A DNA stretch of 64,000 nucleotides, taken from the NCBI RefSeq assembly GCF_002879855.1, contig NZ_PNYB01000026.1, positions 1 through 64,000 of the forward strand, in the 5' to 3' direction. The notes under the pieces are model-generated. The model was not told where the DNA came from and did not search any database. It saw only the letters and a list, made by a program, of their open reading frames with translations. The DNA is from Trinickia soli (GTDB lineage: Bacteria; Pseudomonadota; Gammaproteobacteria; Burkholderiales; Burkholderiaceae). Shown in pieces: positions 51,995 to 59,731 of this stretch. The translations under genes and the position numbers were made by a program. Within the stretch, counting starts at the first letter, position 1. Each line of letters begins with the position of its first letter.

Positions 51995-52846
51995 ATGTAT
52001 CCGATGCCCGTTCAGCGGTGGCGTCCGTTTCCGCGGCTCGTCTACCGCCTGTCGCTTCCCGTGGCGCTGGTGCTGTGGCTCGTGCCGCTGCTGGCCGTGC
52101 TGGTCACGTCGGTGCGTTCGAGCGATGAGCTTTTGACCGGCGATTACTGGGGATGGCCGAAGCATTTCGCGCTCGTGGAGAACTACGGCGCGGCGCTGAC
52201 ACAGACGCCGATGCTTCACTACTTCTGGAACAGTTGCCTGATCACGCTGCCCGCCGTGGCAATCTCGATCTTTCTTGCATCGATGGCCGGCCATGCGTTG
52301 GCCAATTACCGGTTTCGCGGCAATGCCGTGCTGCTCGGGCTATTCGTGGCAGGCAACTTCGTGCCGATTCAGATCCTGATGATTCCGGTACGCGAGTTGA
52401 TGGCGGGCCTCGGCCTATACAACACCGTGTGGGCGCTGATCATTTTCCACGCGGCGTTTCAGACCGGCTTTTGCACACTGTTTCTGCGCAACTTCATCCG
52501 TGAGCTGCCCTATGAGCTGATCGAGGCGGCCCGGATCGAGGGTGCGAGCGAATGGGCGATCTATTGGCGCGTGGTGCTGCCGCTGGTGCGGCCCGCGCTG
52601 GCCGCCCTCGCGATTCTCGTCTTCACGTTCGTGTGGAACGACTACTTTTGGGCGCTGTGCCTGACGCAAGGCGACGACGCGGCGCCGATCACCGTGGGCG
52701 TCGCGGCGCTCAAGGGCCAATGGACGACCGCGTGGAATCTCGTCTCGGCCGGCTCGGTGCTGGCGGCGTTGCCGTCGATCGCGATGTTCTTCGCGATGCA
52801 AAAGCACTTCGTTGCGGGGTTGACGTTCGGGGCAACGAAGGGCTGA
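51995..52846 (+). CDS. Sugar ABC transporter permease (MalG/LacG type)
   Basis: A 283-residue permease with six membrane segments. The EAA loop appears as LIEAARIEGASEWAIYWRVV (about residues 176-195), and the C-terminal helix ends FAMQKHFVAGLTFGATKG, a signature of MalG-type proteins. It forms the importer with the preceding permease. The beta-galactosidase gene follows 51 bp later on the same strand. Confidence 0.91.
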   Translation: MYPMPVQRWRPFPRLVYRLSLPVALVLWLVPLLAVLVTSVRSSDELLTGDYWGWPKHFALVENYGAALTQTPMLHYFWNSCLITLPAVAISIFLASMAGHALANYRFRGNAVLLGLFVAGNFVPIQILMIPVRELMAGLGLYNTVWALIIFHAAFQTGFCTLFLRNFIRELPYELIEAARIEGASEWAIYWRVVLPLVRPALAALAILVFTFVWNDYFWALCLTQGDDAAPITVGVAALKGQWTTAWNLVSAGSVLAALPSIAMFFAMQKHFVAGLTFGATKG

Positions 52847-52897
52847 TGTTCGCGCGGTGACCCTGCCATCCACAACTATCGAATCAAGGAACGCTTC

Positions 52898-54862
52898 ATG
52901 CAGCTCGGTGTGTGCTACTACCCCGAACATTGGCCGGAAAACAAGTGGGAGAGCGATGCGCGCCGTATGGCCGAAATGGGCATCGCGCGCGTGCGTATCG
53001 CCGAATTCGCGTGGTCTCGCATCGAGCCCGAACCGGGGCGCTACGACTGGGCATGGCTCGACGCGGCCATTGCGACGCTGGCGCGCCACCGGCTCGAGAT
53101 CGTCATCGGCACGCCGACGGCCTCGCCGCCGAAGTGGCTCGTCGATCGACACCCGGAGATCTTGCCCGTCGCGCGCGACGGCAGCGTGATGCGGTTCGGC
53201 TCTCGCCGTCACTACGACATTTCCAGCCCCGTCTATCGCGAACATTGCGCGCGTATCGTCGAAGCCATGGTGCGGCGATATGGCGGTCACGCTGCTGTCG
53301 TCGCCTGGCAGACGGACAACGAATTCGGTTGTCACAACACGTTGCCGAGCTATACGCAGGCAGCGTTGCATCGATTCAGGCGCTGGCTGGCCGACCGGTA
53401 CGAAACGATCTCCACACTCAATATGGTGTGGGGCAACGTATTTTGGAGCATGGAGTACGGCAGTTTCGATGAAATCGAATTGCCGTATTGCCTGCCGACG
53501 GATGCGAATCCGGCCCACTTGCTCGATTACCGAAGGTTTCAGTCGGATGAAGTCGCGAGCTTTCATGCCTTGCAGGCCGATCTGATCCGGCAACACGCGC
53601 CGGGGCGCGATGTGCTTCACAACTTCATGGGCTTTTACGCGGCGTTCGATCACTATGCGTTCGCGAGGCATGGGCTCGACGTAGCTGCGTGGGACAGCTA
53701 TCCGATACCGCGGACCGAAGTGATTCCTCTTGCGGAAGCGGACAAGCATCGCTGGGCGCGCACGGGGCACCCGGATGTGTCCGCGTTCAGTCACGATCTT
53801 TATCGCGGTATCGGGAACGGTCGCATGTGGGTCATGGAGCAGCAGGCCGGGCCGGTGAATTGGGCGCCGTTCAATCCTGTGCCGCAGCCCGGCATCGTGC
53901 GGCTTTGGACCTGGGAGGCGTTCGCACACGGCGCAGAACTCGTCTCGTACTTTCGCTGGCGTCAGTGCCCGTTTGCACAGGAGCAGATGCATTCGGGGCT
54001 CAATACGCCCGACGACACGCTTTCGGCCGGCGGCCAGGAAGCAGCGCAGGTTGGCCGGGCGCTACGCAAGCTGTCGTTGCCCGCCGAGCGGGTGCGCTCT
54101 ACGCGCGCACCCGTGGCGCTGCTATTCGACTACGAGGCCGATTGGGTCTTCGAAGCGCAGCGACATGGTGCGGATTTCGACTATCAGCACCTCGTATTCG
54201 AGTGGTATAGCGCACTGCGTGAACTCGGCCTCGACATCGACATCGTTTCGGCCCACGCCGATGTCGGGGAATATCGGTTGGTCATCGCCCCGACACTGCC
54301 GATTCTGCCGGACAGTGTCGTCGAGCAGATCGAGCGCGGCACGAATCATTGGGTGTTCGGTCCGCGCACGGGATCGAAGACGGAAGCATTTTCGATCGTG
54401 CCTCAGCTTCCGCCGGGCGAGTTGCAGCGCGTGTTGCCGGCGCGCGTGGTCGAAGTCGAGTCGCTGCGGCCGTCGATACGGCCGACGCTGCGATTCAACG
54501 GCATTGAGGGCGTCGCGCTGCGTTGGCGTGACCACGCGAAGCCGGGACGAGCGACAGAAGCGATCGCACGATTCGACGATGGGTTGCCCGCAGTGCTGCG
54601 ATCTGAACGCGTCACCTACATGGCCGCCTGCTTCGACACGACGCTGTTGCGCGCCTTCATCGCCGATTGCGTGGGCCGCGCCGGTATCGAGGCGACACCG
54701 ATGCCAGAGGGGTTGAGGCTGCGTCGACGCGGGCGCTTGCGCTTTGCGATCAACTACGGCGATCAGCCGCAGGCCGTGCCCGCATCGCCCGGCGCCCGGT
54801 TCGTCGTGGGCGGCCCGCTCGCCGGTCCCGTCGATGTCGCAGCCTGGATCGAAGAAGACTGA
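52898..54862 (+). CDS. Beta-galactosidase, glycoside hydrolase family 42
   Basis: A 654-residue GH42 enzyme. The TIM barrel (about residues 1-380) begins LGVCYYPEHWPENKW. The acid/base Glu is in WQTDNEFGCH (about 144) and the nucleophile Glu in VMEQQAGPVNW (about 312). The trimerisation domain (about 390-590) and a C-terminal beta domain follow. No signal peptide is seen, so it acts in the cytoplasm on galactosides imported by the preceding transporter, releasing galactose. It is full length for the family. A short 3-bp gap separates it from the efflux gene. Confidence 0.93.
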   Translation: MQLGVCYYPEHWPENKWESDARRMAEMGIARVRIAEFAWSRIEPEPGRYDWAWLDAAIATLARHRLEIVIGTPTASPPKWLVDRHPEILPVARDGSVMRFGSRRHYDISSPVYREHCARIVEAMVRRYGGHAAVVAWQTDNEFGCHNTLPSYTQAALHRFRRWLADRYETISTLNMVWGNVFWSMEYGSFDEIELPYCLPTDANPAHLLDYRRFQSDEVASFHALQADLIRQHAPGRDVLHNFMGFYAAFDHYAFARHGLDVAAWDSYPIPRTEVIPLAEADKHRWARTGHPDVSAFSHDLYRGIGNGRMWVMEQQAGPVNWAPFNPVPQPGIVRLWTWEAFAHGAELVSYFRWRQCPFAQEQMHSGLNTPDDTLSAGGQEAAQVGRALRKLSLPAERVRSTRAPVALLFDYEADWVFEAQRHGADFDYQHLVFEWYSALRELGLDIDIVSAHADVGEYRLVIAPTLPILPDSVVEQIERGTNHWVFGPRTGSKTEAFSIVPQLPPGELQRVLPARVVEVESLRPSIRPTLRFNGIEGVALRWRDHAKPGRATEAIARFDDGLPAVLRSERVTYMAACFDTTLLRAFIADCVGRAGIEATPMPEGLRLRRRGRLRFAINYGDQPQAVPASPGARFVVGGPLAGPVDVAAWIEED

Positions 54863-54865
54863 TCC

Positions 54866-56143
54866 GTGCAAGCGCGTCTCGTCGGTCTCGTCCGGATACC
54901 GCACTTCGTTCTGCTGACAGCGGCAACGCTGATGCTCGGCGTGGCGTTGTCGTTCACCGCGCCGTATTTGTCCTTGTTCGGCGTCGAGCAGGCGGGGATG
55001 TCGCCGATGCGGCTCGGCGCGTTTATGACGCTCGTGTCGGCCAGCGGGGTTTTCGCGAGCACCGCGGTGGGGCGATGGTCGGATCGCACGCAACGGCATC
55101 GCGCCCCGCTCGTGGCCTCGCTCGTCGCGGCTGCACTGGGCTTCGCGAGTTTGGGCTTTCTGCGCGGCTATCCGGAGTTGATGGTGGTGGGCGGCTTGTT
55201 GCTGGGGCCTGGGGCAGCGTCGTTGTCGCAGATCTTTTCGTTCGGGCATGCCGTCTTGCGGATCGACGATCCTGCGCAGGACGAGTTCGCCGCGGCCGCA
55301 CTAAGGACATTGCTCTCGGTCGCCTGGGTATTCGGGCCTGCTATCGGCGCGCTGATTCTCGCGCAGGCTGGGTTTACAGGGCTCTTTGCGTTCGCGGCAG
55401 CAAGCTTTGCGGCCAGCGCTGTCATCACGTTGCGAATGAGTGAGACGCGGGCGGAATCAGTCGAGGCGCGAAATGATGAGGAGCCCGAACGATCGTCGGT
55501 CACGCGCAACGAAGCATTCGTCGAGTATGGTGCCGGAGACATCTCCGTCGCACAGGTCCAACCTGCTTCGGATGCGGCCGTTGTCGAGCGCGGCCGCAAG
55601 ACGATTCCCCGGTTGCTGTTGGCGCTGACGTTGATCGGCCTCGCCGCCAACGCGACCATGATTCTTCTGCCGCTGTACATGGTGCATGAATTGCACGGCA
55701 CGCGCTTGACGGTATCGGCTGCGCTCGGTGCCGGCGCATTGCTCGAAATTCCGATGATGCTGTGGCTCGGCGCCATCTCGTCCCGATTGCACAAACCGAG
55801 CTGGCTCACCGCGTCGGCGGCTGTGCACGCGGTCTATTTCGTGGCGTTGGCCTTGCTGGGCGAACCGCAGATGATCGTGCCGCTGCAGATCCTGCCGGCT
55901 GCGGTCGTGGCCATCACCTCGTGCCTGGGGATGACGCATGTGCAAGATCTCATGCCGGGAGAGACAGGCGCAGCAACGGCGCTCTTCTTCAACGCGTCGC
56001 GCGTGGGTTCGATTTTGTCGGGCGTGCTGTCGGGCGCGATCGTCAGTGCGTTCGGCTATCGCGTCGCATTCTTGCTTTGCGCAGGGCTGGCTGTTTGCGC
56101 GTTCGTGTTGCTATCGGTCGACACTTTCCGTAGCAGACGGTGA
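54866..56143 (+). CDS. MFS sugar efflux transporter (SetA/SetB-like)
   Basis: A 425-residue major facilitator with about twelve helices in two halves, separated by a hydrophilic loop (about residues 190-250). It resembles the SetA/SetB sugar efflux family: LSFTAPYLSLFGVEQAGMSP (about 29-48) and AALRTLLSVAWVFGPAIGAL (about 143-162). The start is GTG 54866, three bases after the beta-galactosidase stop. SetA exports lactose and other galactosides, so it may relieve sugar overload in a cell that also imports galactosides by the ABC system. Confidence 0.85.
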   Translation: MQARLVGLVRIPHFVLLTAATLMLGVALSFTAPYLSLFGVEQAGMSPMRLGAFMTLVSASGVFASTAVGRWSDRTQRHRAPLVASLVAAALGFASLGFLRGYPELMVVGGLLLGPGAASLSQIFSFGHAVLRIDDPAQDEFAAAALRTLLSVAWVFGPAIGALILAQAGFTGLFAFAAASFAASAVITLRMSETRAESVEARNDEEPERSSVTRNEAFVEYGAGDISVAQVQPASDAAVVERGRKTIPRLLLALTLIGLAANATMILLPLYMVHELHGTRLTVSAALGAGALLEIPMMLWLGAISSRLHKPSWLTASAAVHAVYFVALALLGEPQMIVPLQILPAAVVAITSCLGMTHVQDLMPGETGAATALFFNASRVGSILSGVLSGAIVSAFGYRVAFLLCAGLAVCAFVLLSVDTFRSRR

Positions 56144-56207
56144 AAAGGGCCGTGCCGCCCCGGTGAACGACGCGCAAGGCAAACACGCGAGAGCGGCGCA
56201 CTCCCGC

Positions 56208-57107
56208 TCAAGCGGGCGTACGATCGGCATCGGATGCCGCTAGCAGCGAGGAGAAAACTTCTGCAAGTGTCGTTGTGCCGAAGCGGCGCTCGGTCGTGTT
56301 CGCTTCGATATCGATAAGGCCCGCGTTGTGCGCGTCGTAGAGCTCGGTGACGAGCTTTACCCGACGTTCGTTCATGCCCGCATGAAGCAGTGCGGCGTTC
56401 CATTGATCTCGCGGAAATTCCACCGCGGGTATCTCCCGTTGGGAAACTTCGCTCAGCACGCGGGCCACTTCGGTCGCACTCACGCGGTGCGGACCTTCGA
56501 CACTGACGATGCGGGGCATGATCGACGCGGGCCGATCGAGCAACAGCTCGGCGGCGATCGAACCGACGTCTTGCGTGGCTACGGTCGGAAACGCCTTGTT
56601 CAGCGGATGATGCAGACTCACGACGCAGCCTTTGTCGAGGAACATCGGCAGTTGATGCCCCCAATTTTGCATGTGCTCGGCGGAGCGCAGCAGCGTCAGC
56701 CGCGTCGGAATCGACCTGAGCCGGGTTTCGAGGTAGTGAAAAATCAACGTGAGGCCGGTACCTTCGGGCAGTTCGGCGCCGTAATCGGAAAGCGCCAACA
56801 CTGCCGGCGGAGGATCGGCTCGCAGCGCATCCGCGGCAACGTCGATCATCGTGTGCATCATCGTTTCAGGATCGGGATCATGCGCGGGTAGGGGGCACAG
56901 CATCTGCACCGCATCGGCACCCTTGATCGCCGCACGGACGGAATCCGGATCGGTCAGATCGGCCATGACCGTCTCGCAGCCGAGCGCCGCAAAACGTTGG
57001 GCCTGCGTTTCGTTGCGAATGACAGCGCGCACCGCATGGCCTGCCTCGCGCAGCTTTGTCGCGGTGACGCTCCCTACTTTGCCTGATGCGCCAAAAATCA
57101 CAAACAT
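56208..57107 (-). CDS. NmrA-type NAD(P)-binding protein
   Basis: A 299-residue atypical short-chain dehydrogenase of the NmrA/QOR2 group. The N-terminal Rossmann motif is MFVIFGASGKVGSVTATKL (GxxGxxG, about residues 6-12). The catalytic Tyr/Lys pair of classical SDRs is not clearly present. Such proteins act as redox sensors or quinone reductases. A strong GAGGAG ribosome binding site precedes the start. It is divergent from an AraC-family gene 202 bp away, which probably regulates it. Confidence 0.82.
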   Translation of the reverse strand: MFVIFGASGKVGSVTATKLREAGHAVRAVIRNETQAQRFAALGCETVMADLTDPDSVRAAIKGADAVQMLCPLPAHDPDPETMMHTMIDVAADALRADPPPAVLALSDYGAELPEGTGLTLIFHYLETRLRSIPTRLTLLRSAEHMQNWGHQLPMFLDKGCVVSLHHPLNKAFPTVATQDVGSIAAELLLDRPASIMPRIVSVEGPHRVSATEVARVLSEVSQREIPAVEFPRDQWNAALLHAGMNERRVKLVTELYDAHNAGLIDIEANTTERRFGTTTLAEVFSSLLAASDADRTPA

Positions 57108-57308
57108 GTGTTGCTCCTCGTAGGTACGTGCATGCCGATGCTACGGTTGAAGGCAATCGCAATCGATCACGCAAAGATCGAATGCGCAGAAATGGATGGT
57201 GTTCGGCAGTGTGTACAGCAGCAGGCGATCCGAGGCGTTTTCAATTAGACTCGGCGGAACGCGCGCTTCGTGGCGCGTGCTCCCATCGATCAATGAGTGT
57301 CGACGCCC

Positions 57309-58175
57309 ATGAACGCCGCAGCCTTACGTTCCGCTTCACGTGACAAACCCCGGATCAGCCTGCTTTCCAGTAGCGGGAAGAGCTGGGAAGGATTCGGCGC
57401 CGATTTGCTCGAGATCGCTGCCGGCACGCACCGGATTCCGGCGTTGGAGCACCACCGGATCGGCATTCACGTAGGCAAGCCGGTTAGAGCCAACTGCGTG
57501 TGCGATGGCCGGCGTTTTGCGCGCGTGCAGGCGCACGGCGATGCCGACGTCATCCCCGCCGGCTTTGGCGGCCAATGGACCGATGAGTCGGATTGCACTG
57601 TGCTGCGCGTTTGGTTCGACGACACATTCGCTAAAAAAACGTACGAGCAACTGGAGCTCAAGGCGTCGCGCGCGCATTTTCCGCTTCGTTTGCAAATGCG
57701 CGATGCGCGTATTCAACATCTGGCCTGGGCATTGCAGGCTGAACTGGAAGCCAACGAAGCGTCCGATGCTCTTTATGCGGAAAGTCTCGGGACTGCGATG
57801 CTCGTTCGGTTGATCGGGAGCGTGCCGTCGCTCGAAGGCCGGCGCGGGACGCTCGCGCCGAAGGCCGCCGCGCGGCTGACCGATCATATCGAGAACAGCC
57901 TCGATCAACGGCTCACGCTGAGCGAACTGGCCGGGCTGCTCGATATCAGCGTCCCGCATCTGAAGGTCCTGTTCCGCGAGACATTCGGCATCCCCGTCCA
58001 TCAATACATCGTTCAGCGGCGCGTCGAGCGCGCCAAAGCCTTGCTATTGACGGGCAAGATCGGCGCCGCGCAGGTGGCGCTCGAGGTGGGCTTCTCGCAT
58101 CAAAGTCATATGGCGCGTTGGATGAACCGCCTGCTAGGCGTCAGCCCGCGCGAGATCATGAGAGCCGGCCGGTGA
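57309..58175 (+). CDS. AraC family transcriptional regulator
   Basis: A 288-residue AraC-type regulator. The N-terminal part (about residues 25-160) is cupin-like (ALEHHRIGIHVGKPVRANCV). The C-terminal HTH_18 domain (about 190-285) has LTLSELAGLLDISVPHLKVL and AQVALEVGFSHQSHMARWMN. It probably activates the divergent NmrA-type gene. ATG 57309 is chosen; a GTG at 57297 is an alternative. The inducer is unknown. Confidence 0.88.
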   Translation: MNAAALRSASRDKPRISLLSSSGKSWEGFGADLLEIAAGTHRIPALEHHRIGIHVGKPVRANCVCDGRRFARVQAHGDADVIPAGFGGQWTDESDCTVLRVWFDDTFAKKTYEQLELKASRAHFPLRLQMRDARIQHLAWALQAELEANEASDALYAESLGTAMLVRLIGSVPSLEGRRGTLAPKAAARLTDHIENSLDQRLTLSELAGLLDISVPHLKVLFRETFGIPVHQYIVQRRVERAKALLLTGKIGAAQVALEVGFSHQSHMARWMNRLLGVSPREIMRAGR

Positions 58176-58209
58176 GTGAGCTCCGATTCGGTTCGCAAGG
58201 CGCTCGGAA

Positions 58210-58407
58210 TCAGAACAACGAGAAGTCGTCGTTGCTGCGCGGAATGGCAAGAAGCAGGCTCAACAGCGCTTCGGCACCCGTCAGGCGAGCGAAGAACGCC
58301 GGCGCCCTGCGAACGACATACAACGCGACGCCGTCTCCGACGCCACGCGACGCGACCGTCTTGCCGCGAGCAGCGGAAAATGCGTTCAGCAGGACGCACG
58401 TATGCAT
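58210..58407 (-). CDS. Possible small protein (weak)
   Basis: A 65-residue frame with host-like codon use (third positions mostly G or C), convergent with the AraC gene 34 bp away. It reads MHTCVLLNAFSAARG then a mildly hydrophobic C-terminus ending NDDFSLF. The ribosome binding site is only GAGA. No family is recognised; it may be a gene remnant. Confidence 0.3.
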   Translation of the reverse strand: MHTCVLLNAFSAARGKTVASRGVGDGVALYVVRRAPAFFARLTGAEALLSLLLAIPRSNDDFSLF

Positions 58408-58711
58408 TGGAATCTCATGATGAAGGCTTCGATCTGCAAGGCGGTTGGGGTTGCCCCATGATTGCGCTGCGGGCGCGCCCGTGCGCGCAGGAACGGATCG
58501 GATCGCGCACGAACGGATGATTGTCGAAGGCTATGTTGGGCCCACGTTGGCTCCGTATTTGCTCCATCGCAGGGATCGGGCGATAGCTCGGGCTTTGCGT
58601 GCGCCCTGGGCCCGTAATATGGCTGACATGGTGCACCCTGGATAATGGGCGGCTGCGTTGCAGCCGTTCGGCGCGATCGGCAACGCGCCTGCATGTCGAG
58701 GGAGAAAGGAA
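58408..58711. other. Intergenic region ahead of ppk2
   Basis: About 300 bp with no gene I can support. The stretch just before 58712 contains the ribosome binding site AAAGGAA of the PPK2 gene. Confidence 0.5.
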
Positions 58712-59638
58712 ATGAACAACTCAGAACGTGAAAACGAAGTCGGGCTCTTTGCCGAGCGCCAGCGTCGCTTCGAGGAGGATCTCGTCGACGCCTACGACGA
58801 AGAACTCGAAATGGAAGTGGACGATCGCATCCTGGACGGCTCCGATGCGTTCACGCCCGAAGCGCGCGCCCTGCGCCGGCATTACTTTCGAGAGCTGTTT
58901 CGGCTGCAAGGCGAACTCGTGAAGCTGCAGGATTGGATCGTGCAAACCGGGCACCGCCTCGTCGTCATCTTCGAGGGTCGTGATGCGGCGGGCAAGGGCG
59001 GTGCAATCAAGCGCATCACGCAACGGCTCAATCCGCGCGTTTGCCGTGTTGCTGCGCTACCGGCGCCCAGCGATCGCGAGCGCACGCAATGGTATTTCCA
59101 GCGTTACGTCGCGCATCTTCCGGCTGGCGGCGAGATGGTTTTATTCGACCGTAGTTGGTACAACCGTGCGGGCGTGGAGCGCGTCATGGGTTTTTGCACT
59201 GATGAGGAGTACGAAGAGTTTTTCCGCTCAGTGCCTGAATTCGAAAAAATGCTCGTCAAAAGCGGCATCCAGATCGTCAAGTACTGGTTCTCGATCACCG
59301 ACGAAGAGCAGGAGATTCGCTTTCGGTCGCGCATCCACGATCCGCTGAAACAGTGGAAGCTGAGCCCGATGGACCTCGAGAGCCGCCGCAGGTGGGAAGC
59401 CTATACGCAGGCGAAGGAGGTCATGCTGCAGCGGTCGCACCATCCCGAAGCGCCCTGGTGGGTCGTGCAGGCCGTCGACAAGAAGCGAGCGCGCCTGAAC
59501 TGTATCCATCACCTGCTGAGCCAGGTGCCCTATCGCGAGGTTGAACATCCGCTGATCGCATTGCCCGAGCGCGTCCATAACGAGGACTACATTCGCCAGC
59601 CGGTGCCGGCCGAGATGATCGTGCCCGAGCTCTATTGA
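58712..59638 (+). CDS. ppk2: Polyphosphate kinase 2
   Basis: A 308-residue PPK2 family enzyme. It has Walker A GRDAAGKGGAIKRI (about residues 88-101), Walker B LFDRSWYNRAGVER (about 144) and the lid arginines in EEQEIRFRSRIHDPLKQWKL (about 199-218). The N-terminal 60 residues are acidic. It transfers phosphate between inorganic polyphosphate and nucleoside di- or monophosphates in the cytoplasm. ATG 58712 follows AAAGGAA; the upstream in-frame codon at 58658 is rejected. It appears monocistronic and is convergent with the TpsA gene. Confidence 0.92.
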   Translation: MNNSERENEVGLFAERQRRFEEDLVDAYDEELEMEVDDRILDGSDAFTPEARALRRHYFRELFRLQGELVKLQDWIVQTGHRLVVIFEGRDAAGKGGAIKRITQRLNPRVCRVAALPAPSDRERTQWYFQRYVAHLPAGGEMVLFDRSWYNRAGVERVMGFCTDEEYEEFFRSVPEFEKMLVKSGIQIVKYWFSITDEEQEIRFRSRIHDPLKQWKLSPMDLESRRRWEAYTQAKEVMLQRSHHPEAPWWVVQAVDKKRARLNCIHHLLSQVPYREVEHPLIALPERVHNEDYIRQPVPAEMIVPELY

Positions 59639-59670
59639 TGCGGCATTCGGGTTCGCTTGCTTCGATCGAA

Positions 59671-59701
59671 CGACGATGCGCGAGCAGCGCGCGCATCGTC
59701 G
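59671..59701. terminator. Hairpin between convergent ppk2 and tpsA genes
   Basis: CGACGATGCGCG (59671-59682) and CGCGCATCGTCG (59690-59701) form a perfect 12-bp stem with a 7-base loop. It lies 33 bp after the ppk2 stop and 31 bp from the end of the convergent exoprotein gene. There is no T-tract, so it may be a factor-aided terminator serving both genes. Confidence 0.5.
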
Positions 59702-59731
59702 GCTCCGGCAGCCGCGCCCGCCTCGAGTGAA

